Shown: one piece after another, positions 20,889-33,360 of the stretch
Position numbering within the stretch: the stretch's first letter is position 1
Layout of the letters: every line of letters starts with the position of its first letter
Origin: Blakeslea trispora
Lineage: Eukaryota; Mucoromycota; Mucoromycetes; Mucorales; Choanephoraceae
Direction of reading: 5' to 3'
Length of the DNA: 64,000 nt
Assembly: GCA_025331445.1 (NCBI GenBank)
Contig: JAIWNE010000029.1
Coordinates: forward strand, 265,747 to 329,746
The notes under the pieces: generated by a model
The model's database searches: none
Told to the model about the DNA's origin: nothing
The model's input: the letters and a program-made list of their open reading frames with translations, nothing else
Translations under genes and position numbers: made by a program

Positions 20889-23346
20889 ATGGCCTCTGAT
20901 TCTGATAACAAAAACTTGAGATTGTTGGTAGTTTCCAACAGATTGCCTGTCACAGTCAACAAAGATCAAAGTACAGGTGAATACAATTTTAAGATGTCTT
21001 CTGGTGGTCTTGTTGCTGCCCTGAGTGGTCTCAAGAAGATGATGTCTTTCACTTGGATTGGTTGGCCAGGTAAGTTTTTTTTATTTATCAAGGCTTTAGA
21101 GTATTTAGTAACATGTAATTTTACAAGGTTTGGATGTCCCAACAGAAGATAAGAAAGTGTTGGAAGAAAGACTGTTGAATGAAACATCCACAATGCCCGT
21201 TTTTGTTGATCATGAATTGGCTGACTTGCACTACAATGGTTTCTCTAACAGGTAAGAAAATTAAAGTGTGTATGAAATCTCCCTTATTTAATGCTGTCCA
21301 TAGTATTCTCTGGCCTCTTTTCCATTATCATCCAGGAGAAATCTCTTTCAATGAAGAATGGTGGGAAGGCTATCAAAAGGTGAACCAATTGTTTGCTGAA
21401 GCCATTGATAAGATTCTTCAAGATGGTGATCTTGTATGGATTCAAGATTATCACTTGATGCTCTTACCTGCCATGTTGAGAAAGCTGACAAAGAAGAACA
21501 TCAAGATTGGTTGGTTCTTGCATACACCCTTCCCCAGTAGTGAGATCTATAGGTAAGTGATACACAGTCATGATAAGTGTTGTTTTGTACTCATCATTGT
21601 AACCATAGAATTCTTCCGGTCCGTAAAGAAATTCTATTGGGTGTATTGGAAAGTGATCTTTTAGGTTTCCATACTTATGACTATGCTCGTCACTTCTTAT
21701 CTTCTTGTACTCGTATCTTGGGTCTATCTACTATGCCCAATGGCGTTGAATTTGAGGGCCGGTATATTCATGTGGGCACTTTCCCTATCGGTATTGATCC
21801 CGAAAAGTTCTCGGATGCCCTCAAGGAAGATAAGATCCAGAACCGTATTCAACAACTCAAGAACAGGTTTGGTGATTGTAAGGTGATTGTTGGTGTCGAC
21901 CGTCTTGATTATATCAAGGGTGTACCTCAAAAGATGCATGCTATGGAAGTCTTTCTGAGTCAGCATCCTGAATGGGTAGGTAAGGTTGTACTTGTTCAGT
22001 TGGCCATCCCTTCACGTGAGGACGTGGAAGAATATCAACAGCTCAGAAGTACCATCAATGAGCTGGTGGGTCGTATCAACGGTCAGTATGGTACAGTTGA
22101 ATTCGTGCCTATTCACTTTATGCATCGCTCTATTCCCTTTGATGAATTGGTCGCTCTTTATGCTGCTGCTGACGTATGTCTTGTCTCTTCCACACGTGAT
22201 GGTATGAACCTGGTATCTTACGAATACATCTCTTCTCAACAAGAAAAGCACGGTGTCTTGATCTTGTCTGAATTTGCTGGTGCTGCTCAATCCTTGAACG
22301 GCTCCATCATTGTTAACCCTTGGAACACAGAAGAATTGGCCAATGCGATTCATGAAGCTGTCACCATGCCAGATGATACCCGTAAAGCAAACCATCAAAA
22401 ATTATATCGTTATGTTACAAAATACACAGCTGCTTACTGGGGTGTTAGCTTTGTGAATGAATTAAGACGTGTCAGTGAAGAGTTTGGCCAACGTATGTCT
22501 ATCCCTCAACTAGACGCTTCCTCTGTTATCTCTAAAGCTAAATCTTCCAACAAAAAGAAGCTCATCTTGCTTGATTATGATGGTACACTCACAACAACCC
22601 ACAAGTTGCCTGAATTTGCTAAGCCCTCTCAAACTGTCTTGGGTCACCTCAAGACACTCGCTTCTCAACCAGATACCTATGTTTACATTTTGTCAGGCCG
22701 TTCTCGTCACCACTTGGACAGCTGGTTTGAATCCACTGGTGCCGGTCTCTCTGCTGAACATGGTTGTTTCTACAAGCACCCTGCTAGTGTTCGTGATAAA
22801 ATCAACCCTGTAGCTGCTTCTACTGAAGGCAAGTTGATCAAGGAAGAAGATAACAAATGGTACTGTCTTGTAGAGCAAGTCGATCCTAGCTGGAAGGAAA
22901 CCATTCGTCCTCTCTTCCAACATTATACTGAACGTACACCTGGTTCATTTATTGAAGAAAAGGAAATCAACTTGACCTGGCATTACAGAAATGCTGATCC
23001 TGAATTCGGTTCATGGCAAGCAACTGAATTGCAAGTCAACTTGGAAAAGCTCTTGAGTCACATGGCTCTCTCTATTGTGCTCGGCAACAAGACACTCGAA
23101 TTGCGTCCTTCTTCAATTGACAAGTCTACTGCAGTACGTAACATCCTTAAGGATTTGGATTTGACTACTGTTGATTTCATCTTGTGTATTGGTGATGGCA
23201 AGACAGATGAAGTTGTCTTTTCTGTATTAAACGAAATTCCTCAAGCCATCACAAGTACTGTCGGTAAAAAACAAACAGAAGCTCAATTCTATATTCCTGA
23301 TGTGGATCAAGTCAACAGTCTTGTGGATGCTCTTGGTCAAATCTAA
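20889..23346 (+). CDS. TPS1: trehalose-6-phosphate synthase fused to a trehalose-phosphatase domain
   Basis: Four exons (20889-21069, 21128-21251, 21304-21552, 21609-23346) give 763 aa. Residues ~10-480 are a GT20 synthase very close to yeast Tps1: VVSNRLPVTV, SSGGLVAAL, HYHPGEISF, WIQDYHLML, GWFLHTPFPSSEIYR, VDRLDYIKG and SSTRDGMNLVSYEY, so all UDP-glucose and glucose-6-phosphate contact motifs look intact. Residues ~500-763 are a HAD-type phosphatase: DYDGT at ~507-511 with both aspartates, SGRSRHHLD, and GDGKTDE at ~713-719. The usual GDDxTDE has Gly in the third place here, but both metal-binding Asp positions of GDxxxD remain. The protein could therefore make trehalose-6-phosphate and dephosphorylate it. 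Yeast has these activities on Tps1 and Tps2. The start at 20889 is preferred over an upstream in-frame ATG (20811) whose extension is hydrophobic poly-pyrimidine. Confidence 0.95.
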
Positions 23347-23581
23347 TCACTAAGAAATAAACAACACTTCTTTTTTTTTTTATTAACATCTAGAAAAAAT
23401 TACGTCTAAATAAAAACATATAAAAAAAATAGTCAATCATACCATATTGGAAAATAAGCAGTGTATGTTATTTTTACCTTATTATGTTCTTGCTCTTGAA
23501 GTTCTTGTTCAACAGTTGAACTACTTTGCTGGTATTCAGTTTGATGTATTCAAGATCAAGTATGGAATCATGCTCTTTTTG

Positions 23582-26328
23582 CTAGTAGTAAATAGACAAA
23601 GGATGAGTTTTTTCTGTGTCTTTGACATAGGCAAGTGTATACTTTACTTTCTCTAAAAGATCATCTAGTTTCAGATCTAATTCCAGGATAGGCTTATCTC
23701 TGCCCTTATAATGCAAAGATATAATAAACGTGCCTGTCATAGGACACTGGATAGTCAAGAAAATATTGGCTTTCCGTTGATCGGGTACATCCGATTCCAT
23801 AATGACGCCATCTTTTTCAAGCTGTTGATGAGAAAACTTAAAGACCCCACTTGACTTCTTCTTTAGCCTGTCAGCTGGCTTTTTGAGATAAGACGGGTCT
23901 AGATTGGATTCATTCGAGGATTGAGATGAATCTGTTGAAGTGGGCCAAAGTCCACCTCGTTTTTGTGTTGGCATCTCTGTGGTCGAGTGGCCGCTTTGGG
24001 CTCTTACATTATTGAGATATGTCTTGTAGGTATCCAGTTGACTTTGAAGGTATCGGTTGTGATCAATGATTGCTTTGTAGACATGAATCAATGACTCCAT
24101 TTCATTGATTACACGCGTCTTTAGATCACCCAAATGAGATAATTCTAGTTGAATCTCTTTGGTCAGTAAGCGATAACCATCCTGTTCTGTCACAACTCCG
24201 GCTGTTTCTAATTCAAACAACAAGGCTTGCGCTTTCATGCCTTTGATAGCTATTTGTGAGTCTTTGGCGGATCCTGCTGCTTCCATGATATGAATCAAAT
24301 CGAGGTTTCGGATCGTATGAGGTAAAGAGCGCACGATCTGCACAAATGTTGACTTTGTTTCCATATACAACAAATCGTTTTGAGTGATATTCTCTCCATT
24401 TGTGTTCAGTAGACTCTCTTGTTCTTGAGCAATGATTGAGCTGGCTTCCCATCGACTCTCTAACATGAGTTGAATGGGACGGTTGTTTTTGCGTGGTATC
24501 TGTTCAGGTACATTTGGACCCAAATCATTTAATAATATATGAAGATGATGTGTTGACTCGGGAGCAAGTTTGTCAAGATGTTTCTTTAGTAAGGCTTGTG
24601 TGTTGTATATCTCGTTGGGTGTAATGTTGATACTGAGATCTCTTTTGGATAAAGCCATGTATTGATCCATTTCAAGCGTATCGTAAAAGTCGCTTACTTC
24701 ACACAAATCGTTGAGAAACTCATTAATGCGCTGTTTGTTATCAGTAACAAATGAGTTTGTTGGAATCATATAGGCTTCTTTAGCGTAAGATGGTTTGTTG
24801 GCAAGGTTTTGCAACATCTTGGCAATCTAATATTTACATGAGTTTCTTTTCCTCCCTCCCTCTTTTTCTACAGGCTAAACAAATGGTTCCTTACCAGAGT
24901 GAGTGTAGTTCGGACGTTTTGGTCTGGATTGGACTCGATCAGCATGTATGCATTGGGCGTGACAATAGCAGGATTAATAAAACGCAAAAAGAAGAAGCCA
25001 CCAATCAAAGAAGAGATTGAACTTTCTGAAGCATCTGGGTATTTACGCTTTGTCAACGATCTGATCTGTTTACAGACCCATCGAATACCATAAGGCACGT
25101 AATCCAACGAGTCAATGATAACTTGCAAGTACTCATTGGCAATAGCAATCAGCTGTTCCAAACGAGGTTTAATTTTAGCTTGAACTTCTGAGTTTGAAGC
25201 TGCAATTTCGGGCGTTACGCTCTTGCAAAAATCAGGTGGGCAAGTGCCATTTTTTTCCATCTCGGCCACCACTTCATCATAGACCTTATATAAATATAAT
25301 ATAATATAATGAGTTTGCCCAAGAAATTTAGGAATTAAGCTCGCATTTGACTCGCATTTTAGCTTACCTTTAATGGGTTAATTTGAAGATTCAAATCGCG
25401 TTTCTTTTCAAACAATTGGTTTATGTTTTTCGATAGAACAAATTTTAAATAAGATTGGCCCGGACCTCTGCGTGTATAAGTGGTAAGCATGCGGGAAACA
25501 GGTGTATTGGCTCGCAAAAGTGATCCAAACTCAACCGTAGCTTCAAATTGAGCTGCCAAAACACTCTATTAATCATGAATTAGCTCCAACAAAGAAAGAT
25601 AGACACTCGTTAATTTAAAAAAAAAAAAAATAGGTACCTGAAACATGGTTAGCAGTAAATTTTCTTCACGACTCTCATACTGATTACCATATAAAGTAAA
25701 CATGACCGTCTGGAGCAGCATGTCAATTTCGGATAAGCTCACTAAACGACAGAGTGTAGCGATATGTTGAGGTTCCGTTTGAAGTAAAAAGAAGAGATTG
25801 CCATAGAGTTGTAGTTTTTTATTATCAAGGCTGGTGCTTGTATCTGAATAATCAGTATCCTCAAGGGCCCCCATAATGTTCTCGCTTGACTAATGAATAA
25901 AATGGTTAGTACACACTTTGTTTCTGTATGTCCTGTCCGAGACATACTTCATCCAAGGCCATTCGATTCTGAATCAACAGGGCAATACGTGAATCCAGGA
26001 CTCGAACGTCCCTTTCTAACAAAAAGTTGTTTTTTGATTCCTTTGAGATCTTTGTCTTCAAGTCACGCAACCGTTTTTGTGCTAATGTACAACATCAATA
26101 TTACTAAAACGAATTGACAGATATAACATTCAATATACCCAAAGCCAATTCATCTTCAACTTCGCTATCCTCTTCTGCTGCCATTGCGTAAAATAATGAG
26201 ACTGAATATTGTTGGGAGACTCGGTGTTGCTGCATTGACCGTCTTCTGATATTGGCTGCTGCTGCAGTCACAGCTCTACGAACTATACTGTCGCTTCTGA
26301 TCTCGGCAGAGCCAACCTGAGTGCTCAT
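23582..26328 (-). CDS. Ras GTPase-activating protein of the IQGAP/Gap1 type
   Basis: Six exons (26139-26328, 25948-26081, 25638-25889, 25368-25565, 24895-25284, 23582-24826) give 802 aa. A short charged N-terminus with a coiled helix leads into the RasGAP domain (~120-420). This has [12 protein letters not shown] (candidate arginine finger R210), [18 protein letters not shown] and the signature [13 protein letters not shown] (~residues 355-367). The C-terminal part has the RasGAP_C region seen in IQGAPs, ending with a beta-rich segment ([34 protein letters not shown]). IQ motifs and a calponin domain are absent, so it is closer to S. pombe Gap1 or Dictyostelium IQGAP-like proteins than to full IQGAP. 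Retention of the arginine suggests real GAP activity on Ras, but this is inference. Confidence 0.9.
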
Positions 26329-26754
26329 CTTTGGTATAAGTAAAGTAAGAAAGAAACAAAGATAAAATAAAAGGAGTGGAAAAAAAAAGTGAGAGTGAAG
26401 GTACTGAGGAAGAAGAAAAACAAAAATGAAAAAAGATTAAAAAAGCAGCAGAAATTACATTTATAACAAGGAAAATAAACTATTGTATTATAATATAAGC
26501 AGTTCATTGTTATTTTTATTTGAAACTCATAAACACGTTTTTTTTCCCATTGATTTAGTTGTAAAAACATAGCTTCTTTTGATCTCTCTTTTCCCCCCTC
26601 CCCTCACTCTCTCCATTTACCTAATCTCAAACAATGAAATATATACATGTTTTCCCTATATCCTTCTTTTTTTTTTTCGGGAAAAGACAATAAAAAAATA
26701 AGTGCAAATTCTGGTGAAGATTGTTTATTGGTTGATCTATAGATGTCTGGACAT
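26329..26754. other. RasGAP promoter / RPL8 3' flank
   Basis: AT-rich with several poly-A/T runs and a C-rich patch near 26593-26606. No coding capacity seen. Confidence 0.4.
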
Positions 26755-27749
26755 TTATTGACGGGCAGCAATTTCCTTAGCGGCAAGGGCAGCACGCTTA
26801 GCCATCTTGGCGTTGGACTTGGGACCCATGATACCACCACCCCAGTGACGACGGACTTCTTCCCACTTGGAGGTGAAGTTGGTGTTGACAGCAGAGACAA
26901 CGGTGGCCAATTCAGCCTTATCGGCTTCAGAGACTTCGGTCAAAGCAAGGGCAGTAGCGGTCTTCTTGTGAACAAGAGTACCGAGACGAGCCTTACCCTT
27001 AACGATACAGTAAGGGACACCCATCTTACGACAGAGAGCGGGCAACCAGATGACCATTTCAATGGGGTCAACATCATCGGCAATGACAACGAATTGAGCC
27101 TTCTTGGCTTCGATCAAAGCGGTGATGTGGTTGATACCGTACTTGATGACAACAGGCTTGTCAGTCTTGGCAACTTCCTTCTTTTCGGCCTTGGCAGCAG
27201 CGGCGGCACGGAGACGATCACGCTTTTCAGTCTTGGATTCAGGTCTGTACTTGTGCAACAACTTGAAGACTTGAGTGGCAGTGTTCTTGTCCAAAACGTG
27301 AGTGAATTGGTTCAAAGCAGGAGGAACCTTAAGACGTTGGTAGAGGATCTTCTTTTGACGTTGAAGACGAACATAGTGGGGCCACTTGACGAAACGAGAG
27401 ACATCACGCTTGGGTTGAATGTCTTGACCGACACCAAAGTTCTTGGGGGTCTTTTCAATCAAAGGGTTGGCAGTAGCCTTGGTGGTTTGCTTACCCTTGA
27501 TGGGGTAGGGAGCAGGAGCAACCTTCTTACCGGTGGACTTCTTGGCGGGAGCCTACATTAAAAAAAATGGTTGAGTTGGTGATCTTTGATTGAATCTAGT
27601 GAACAAGAGATTGCATAGTAATGTCAACAGGATGTCTGGCTTCGATTTTATTCGGGTGCATTGGTAGTCCATCCATTCATCTATCCATCCATCCGTTTGA
27701 CAATACTTTCGTCTCTTGCTGATGGACATGCGGATTCAATACATACCAT
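26755..27749 (-). CDS. RPL8: 60S ribosomal protein eL8 (L7a/Rpl8)
   Basis: The coding part is a 3-nt first exon (ATG, 27747-27749) plus 26755-27552, giving 266 aa. The acceptor at 27553 yields [18 protein letters not shown], the expected basic N-terminus. The RNA-binding core has [15 protein letters not shown] and the L7Ae signature ([20 protein letters not shown], then [20 protein letters not shown]). The C-terminus has [10 protein letters not shown]. It binds the large-subunit rRNA. Codon use is strongly biased to the preferred set, as in RPS3. The intron immediately after the ATG is ~194 nt, the usual arrangement for fungal ribosomal protein genes, and probably serves expression. Confidence 0.96.
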
Positions 27750-28208
27750 TTTAATAACGGATGCACGAAAAAGAGGGGGATCCTATGTTATGAGCTTCAT
27801 CTATTCTTGTGTACCTACTTTCCACCACTCTTTCCCTCCTCTCACTTCTTCCCTCTCCGCTGGTTGTACTGGGTTATCTCGCATAAGTCCGATCCTCGAT
27901 TTTCAAGGCATGCTTTCTTACTCCGATTTCTTTTTTCGAAGAGAGAGATAAAGATGAAGGGCTGGATCAAGGTTTTATGACAGGAAAGATGGCAATCAGC
28001 TAGCCCAAATAAAACATCCTCTTAATTGAAATGACTATAGCATTTTATTTAATATACAGTCAATGAATTTTAAAGAGAGGGAGGAAGATGAAATTACTAA
28101 AAACATCAAAATTTGCAATGGAGAAATCTTTATGTTCCTCACACATCATTACTTCTTGCATCTTTCGGTCATTGCTTTTTACCTAGCAGCGTAAGTCAAA
28201 GAATACCT
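27750..28208. other. RPL8 upstream region
   Basis: Promoter side of RPL8. A 96-codon plus-strand frame at 27661-27951 has no recognisable family and overlaps the RPL8 start, so it is discounted. Nothing else seen. Confidence 0.4.
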
Positions 28209-28368
28209 TAAAGTAGTCGCTTCATTTAAAAGTGTTCGTATTCTTGAGAAATACACTCTTGTATTGCATAACATATTAGCGCTTGAGACGATTTTCAAGT
28301 CAAAGGATTGCACTCTTAGATTGAGGATACTCTTATATCAAACACTCTTAAATCGAGCGACTACTTTA
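28209..28368. mobile_element. MITE-like inverted-repeat element (160 bp, TA-flanked)
   Basis: The two ends are inverted copies: TAAAGTAGTCGCTTCATTTA on the left and its near-complement ending GCGACTACTTTA on the right, followed inward by AAGAGTGTTTG-type sequence. The similarity continues imperfectly toward the middle (TACACTCTTGTAT against GCACTCTTAG), so the whole element can fold into a long hairpin. TA dinucleotides bound both ends. No coding capacity. Typical of small Tc1/mariner-derived MITEs; the family is not identified. Confidence 0.6.
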
Positions 28369-29528
28369 TGGTTCTTCTAAACCTCTATAATTGTCACTCT
28401 ACTAGAACATATCAGTAGCTTTATTTAGAGTCTAAATGATTACTTGGAAGCAATCAAAGAAAGCTGTGCTTGTAACTGAAAAGTACAAAATCAATTTGAA
28501 GGAATTGTTTCGAGTGTGAATGGGTATTGGAAATGAACAAAAGACAGAATATGCGATGGTGCCCCTTTTCCTTCCTTACAGAGAGAATGCTCAATTCCCC
28601 TAGAACCCAGATAAAAAGTATCTATTAATCGTCTATAGCCTCCAAGGAGACAGATAGTAGGTCCCTGTTGATTTGTGATTGCATTTTTCTTTTGATTTCG
28701 CTTCAACTCATTGAATTCCAGAAATAGTGTATTTTCTTTACTAAAAAGGATATAATCAATTCTAGCTCTTTTTTTTTATTTTTAAGTCTGAAAGATATTG
28801 TGCGCTCATGTTTTGAATTATGCTACATGTTTGTCACTGTCAGTCAGGTGAATGGTTTTCTGATAAGAGATTTTAGCAATTGTATTGTCAATTTTACACA
28901 CCAACTGTTATTCTCACCAATCCTTCTTCTTCTTTTGTTAACAGATGCCGCACAGAAATCAGCAGCTGCATGAACAGGGCGGCTGAAAGATTATAGTCAA
29001 AAACCAGAAATATTTGTAATTGACCTAATGCAACTAAGGAACTAAACCAATCAGTGTCTACGTATATCACAGATCATCTTATCTATGGACGTGTGTGAAA
29101 ATAGCAAATAACTTCTTTTTTCTTTTTGTTTGTTTGTGACGGGGAATCTCTTTTTTTTTACTAGTGAAACGAAGAGAAAAAAGCTGATGGAATGGCTAGA
29201 AATGTCGGTGCTTATTAATTGACAGGTTATCCAAGGGCGAGAGGCTATTTGCTCCACCCCCCACATTTACCATATACAGAACCATGACGTGAAACCTTTT
29301 TTTTGTGTGGATATCCAAACATGGACACACACACATACACACAGCGATATATCTATATTTGTGCTTATGTGTGCCACTTATCCTCTTTCCCCCTTTTTTG
29401 TTTTCACCAGCAAAAAAAAAAACTTTCTTCACTTTTCTTTTCTCTTTCTTTTTTTTTTTCTCTTTCTTTTTTTTTTTCTTTTTCCTTTTTTATTTCTTTT
29501 TACATCTAATTTTTTCTTATATTATTTC
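28369..29528. other. gene-free stretch before the Zn2Cys6 gene
   Basis: AT-rich. The last ~130 bp before the ATG are nearly pure pyrimidine (C/T), a likely core promoter or leader. Several apparent ORFs here are artefacts of that tract. A 71-codon minus-strand frame (28491-28706) is unrecognised. Confidence 0.4.
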
Positions 29529-32016
29529 ATGACCGAACACTCTGAACACAAGCGACAGAGAGTAAGCAAAGCTTGGTGAGTTCAAACCTGACCTTAAAAG
29601 TGATAGAAAAGAGAAATGCTTACATAGTGTCTTTCTAGTGAACAATGTAGACGAAAGAAAGTAAAGTGTGATGGTGCTTTACCTTTTTGCAATAACTGCA
29701 GTATGCAAGGCTTTACCTGTCATTATAAGGAATCGACCAAAAAAGTAAGATTTGACTTTAAATGAATCCCAGTAGATAAAACTCATGACTAATGTATAAC
29801 ACACAACCATTAGAGAGGCCCACCCAAAGGCTATATTGAAGCGATTGAAGGCAGATTACATAGGCTAGAAGCATTGCTAGGCAGCATTGTCCAAGAGGAT
29901 GATCCTCGCTCTCAAGCCATTATAGATGAATTAAATGCTCCACTTGAAACTGCATACGGAGAACTTGTTCGGCCTAGACCAATGCGCCGAGAAACCCTTT
30001 CAAGCCTCGATTCAGATCTAAATCCACTTAGCATCATGGAACCAGCCATACTCCAAAAGAATCAAAGTGATAAAGAAGATGAAGACCAAGACGAATCAAA
30101 CAATATAGGCAATTTGTCAATAGACGAGAATGGCCAACTGCGGTACTACGGGAGATCGTCTGGCTTTTATATGCTGAAGATCAATAAGAATTTTCAAAAC
30201 CGCTCGTTCCAATTCAATTCAAAAGAGCCCGCCCACAGCGACTCGCATACTGCATTACCAGTATCCATTGATCCATTTGAAATGCCTCCTACAGATTTGA
30301 GAGATCATTTGCTTTCACTTTACTTTGATACGTTCTATCCACTTTTACCCATTTTACACAAACAATCGTTTGTAGAAGCTATCCATGATCCAACTCTACC
30401 TTCATCTCCTCCGCCTATTCTATTGAATGCCATTTTTGCAGTGGCATCCCGCATATCACCCGATGTGCGAGTCAGGGCTGCACCAGACAAGCCAGAAACT
30501 GCAGGCGATCTTTTCTTCGAGCGGGCTCGTATGCTACTGGACTTGGAATGGGATAGTTTTCGAGCCTCTACAGTACAAGCTTTGTTGCTCATGAGCAGTC
30601 ATCAAAACGGTGCTCTCAAAACAACCCGCGGATGGCTTTATAGTGGCATGGTAAAAGAGAAAGAAAATTGAGCTTTTGAGTGAAAGATAAAAAAAAACAT
30701 ATACTGATGTTTCTTGCATGTTTGTATGTATGGTATAGGCTATTCGTATGTCTCAAAACTTGGGTTTACACAGAAACTGTGATACTTGGGATTTATCGCC
30801 AACTGAAAAAGAAAACAGGAAACGGGCTTTTTATTGTTGTTTTGTGATTGATAGATTGTCATGTGCTATGCATGGGAAATCGCCCATGATTGATGAGCGA
30901 GATTACGATACACCTTATCCGTCTCAAGATGAACTAGATGACTTTGATCGCAAACCACGCATCATGGAGAACTTTCTTCATCTTATCAAGATTTGCGAAA
31001 TCTTGGGCGAAGTCATCGGTGACCTTTACAAAGTACGGGCTAGAAAACAATTAGCTGCTCTATCTACCTCTGATAGTATAGTTTCCTCACTTGACAAAAA
31101 ACTCAATCATTGGATGTCCAAACTACCAGCAAACCTACAGTATAGACCACCTAATACTCGATTAAACGAACGTGCGCCGGCGCCTTCTCTTGAACTATGT
31201 CAACTACATATGCTCTTCTATACTACACTTATTCTCACACACCGTCCATTTATTCCAGGTCCCGACCAAAAAGTAGCACCCTCTGTATTCCCCTCAGCAT
31301 CCATCTGTACATTTGCAGCAAACAAAATCCTTGACATTACCGAATCGCTTTTAGCTGAAGGTCGTCTGACAAGTTTGAATAATTACTCGCTTTTCTTTAT
31401 GTTTACAGCAGGTATCATTTTCATTTACAATGCTGCCTCTACCGACTCTATGTTTGCTTTTGAAGCCAAAATCAGTATCAACAAAATCATGCGTGGTATG
31501 GACGATATAGAGGCAACATGGCGCACATCTGCAAGACTCTGCAACATTCTAGGTGCATTAGCTGGACTAAGAGAGATTGACCTTGAATGTGTAGATGAGA
31601 GTCATTCACGATCGCTTCATAATAAGCAACTCGCTTTAAAGCAACCTCCTGCCTCAATCGCTGTGCCAAATTCACCAGAACCTGAAGCTCAAGTATCTAA
31701 CGATATGAATGACCATCATGAATTTCGAATGGAAGAAAAATATTATACAGGAAGTGGATGTAGCCATAAATCTTCTAGTATTGATCTTTCATCTCCTGAA
31801 TTGGCACAGATTCAAAACAATCTATATATACCACCCCAGCAAGATTCCTTTGATCCTAACGCTACAGCATTTTGGGGAATGCCAATGTCGTTTGATGTGG
31901 ACGAATGGAATAGTTATTTCAACAATCAAAAGAATACCTCAGCTAATAGTGAAAATTCGTTTATGCCTGTCCCTCTTATGGAATCCCATGCTCATGCATT
32001 TGGGTCTTCTCAGTAA
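29529..32016 (+). CDS. Zn2Cys6 fungal-specific transcription factor
   Basis: Four exons (29529-29575, 29639-29744, 29814-30650, 30739-32016) give 755 aa. The binuclear zinc cluster has all six cysteines (C16, C19, C26, C33, C36, C43; pattern CEQCRRRKVKC then PFCNNC). The first intron cuts inside the first cysteine codon. RGPPKGYIEAIEGRLHRLEALL follows as linker and coiled-coil dimerisation helix. The middle is the fungal_trans regulatory domain: LLSLYFDTFYPLLPILHKQSF, then TTRGWLYSGMAIRMSQNLGLH and FYCCFVIDRLSCAMHGKSP. The C-terminal region is Ser/Asn-rich and probably the activation region. It has the family's overall plan (XlnR/Xyr1-like in layout), but target genes cannot be told from sequence. 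Confidence 0.92.
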
Positions 32017-32252
32017 ATAGAAAAATATATAACAATAGCTTGATTTAGTAATAACAAATAAAAAAAAAAGAAGAAGCAACCATAGAGCACCCTATTTCTC
32101 GGCTCCTCTCTAGAAAAGAAAAAAATTATTCAAGCAATAATGTTGTAATATGTCCCCCCCCCCTTTTTTTTCCTTTACAAGTGTCTACTTGACGTATAAT
32201 TTAATTTAAGCTTCGAAATGATGTCATGTACACTAGTTGGCGATACTTTATT

Positions 32253-33360
32253 CTAAACAACACATTTAACTGCTTTACAAAGATCTGAAAAGCCTGATCT
32301 GTTTAACTTGGAGAAGAAGTTCAAGCCAGATGCTTTTTCAATAGCATCAATAGCTACTTGGAATTGGGTCAAAGGAGTTGTTTTGGTGATAGCTTGGTTT
32401 GGTAAGACAAAGGCACCAACAACGTAGTTGTTACCTTGGGGTATTAAGATGATCTTGTAAAAGTGAGTAGGAACGGCAACATTAGGACTATTTGTACCAA
32501 TCACAGTGTATTCCATCTTGTAGTTTTGTTTGTCAGCTCTCTTTTGTGTTGAGTGAACACGATCAATCTTTCCATTAGTATTCAAATCAACACTAGCAAG
32601 AGCAAAAGTTGTGGCATTAAGGCTGGATACACTACCACCAGACTTGGGCAAAAACAAAGGACCGGTATAGACGTAGACATCGTCATAACTTTGCACCAAA
32701 TTACGACAGAATGCTTCAAGGTAAGCCCAATCTAATTTCAAAAAAAAAAAAAAAAGAAAAAATAACGGAATTTAATAGCCGAGTATTGACATAATTGTAA
32801 GAGTTATGACTTACATTGTCTGTTGAATCCTTCTCCTACTTGAGGTGCGATATTAGACAAGAAGAATGTTTCGTCCATAGCGGCTTGTGTGCTAACAGCA
32901 TCGCCTGCAGGAGCCATGTGACCACGGTCATAACCACTGTTTGTATAGTCAGTCGTCAAAGCTTGGAAAATGGCAGGTAAAGCAGGATCAGGCTTGAAGT
33001 TGGAACCTTCACGGTCTACACCAGGACCTTTTTGAAGACTTGCCTTTGTAAGATGCTCACCTACCCAGTAAGGAATGCGGTCCTTTCGGTTATACGATAA
33101 GGTATAAGCAGTTCTTTCAAATTGATCAACAATGGGACCTAAATAGAATAAAGAGTCAAAACAGTTGATCTAGCATATCTCAATTGCGTTTGAATCAATT
33201 TACCTGGGTTACCGAACTGTAAGACACTGTTGGAAGATTGTCTTGGTTGTAACCGATGATGACTTTGGTTCATTCTTAAGGGAATGACATTGTACATAAA
33301 GAACATGCCCACAAAGAAGCCACCTAATAAGCATACATAGTTTGATAATGGCACAACCAT
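32253..33360 (-). CDS. NUC1: DNA/RNA non-specific endonuclease, EndoG/Nuc1 type
   Basis: Three exons (33204-33360, 32815-33138, 32253-32731) give 319 aa. The N-terminal membrane segment (LLGGFFVGMFFMYNVIP) fits the inner-membrane anchor of Nuc1. The catalytic motif DRGHMAP is at ~123-129 (His126 as general base); the metal-binding Asn region is NIAPQVGEGFNRQYW and VYVYTGPLF follows. The family cuts DNA and RNA with Mg2+; in yeast Nuc1 acts in mitochondrial nucleic-acid turnover and cell death. The second intron splits the NRQYW codon for Tyr and joins cleanly. Converges with the Zn2Cys6 gene (236 bp between stops). Confidence 0.94.

Noticed and set aside
28491..28706. 71-codon minus-strand frame with IDTFYLGSRGIEHSLCKEG
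   Set aside because: Looks somewhat protein-like but there is no family, no introns and no supporting context.
29289..29579. Several Phe/Leu/Ser-rich plus-strand ORFs before the Zn2Cys6 gene
   Set aside because: Low-complexity pyrimidine tract; the genuine start is the ATG at 29529.
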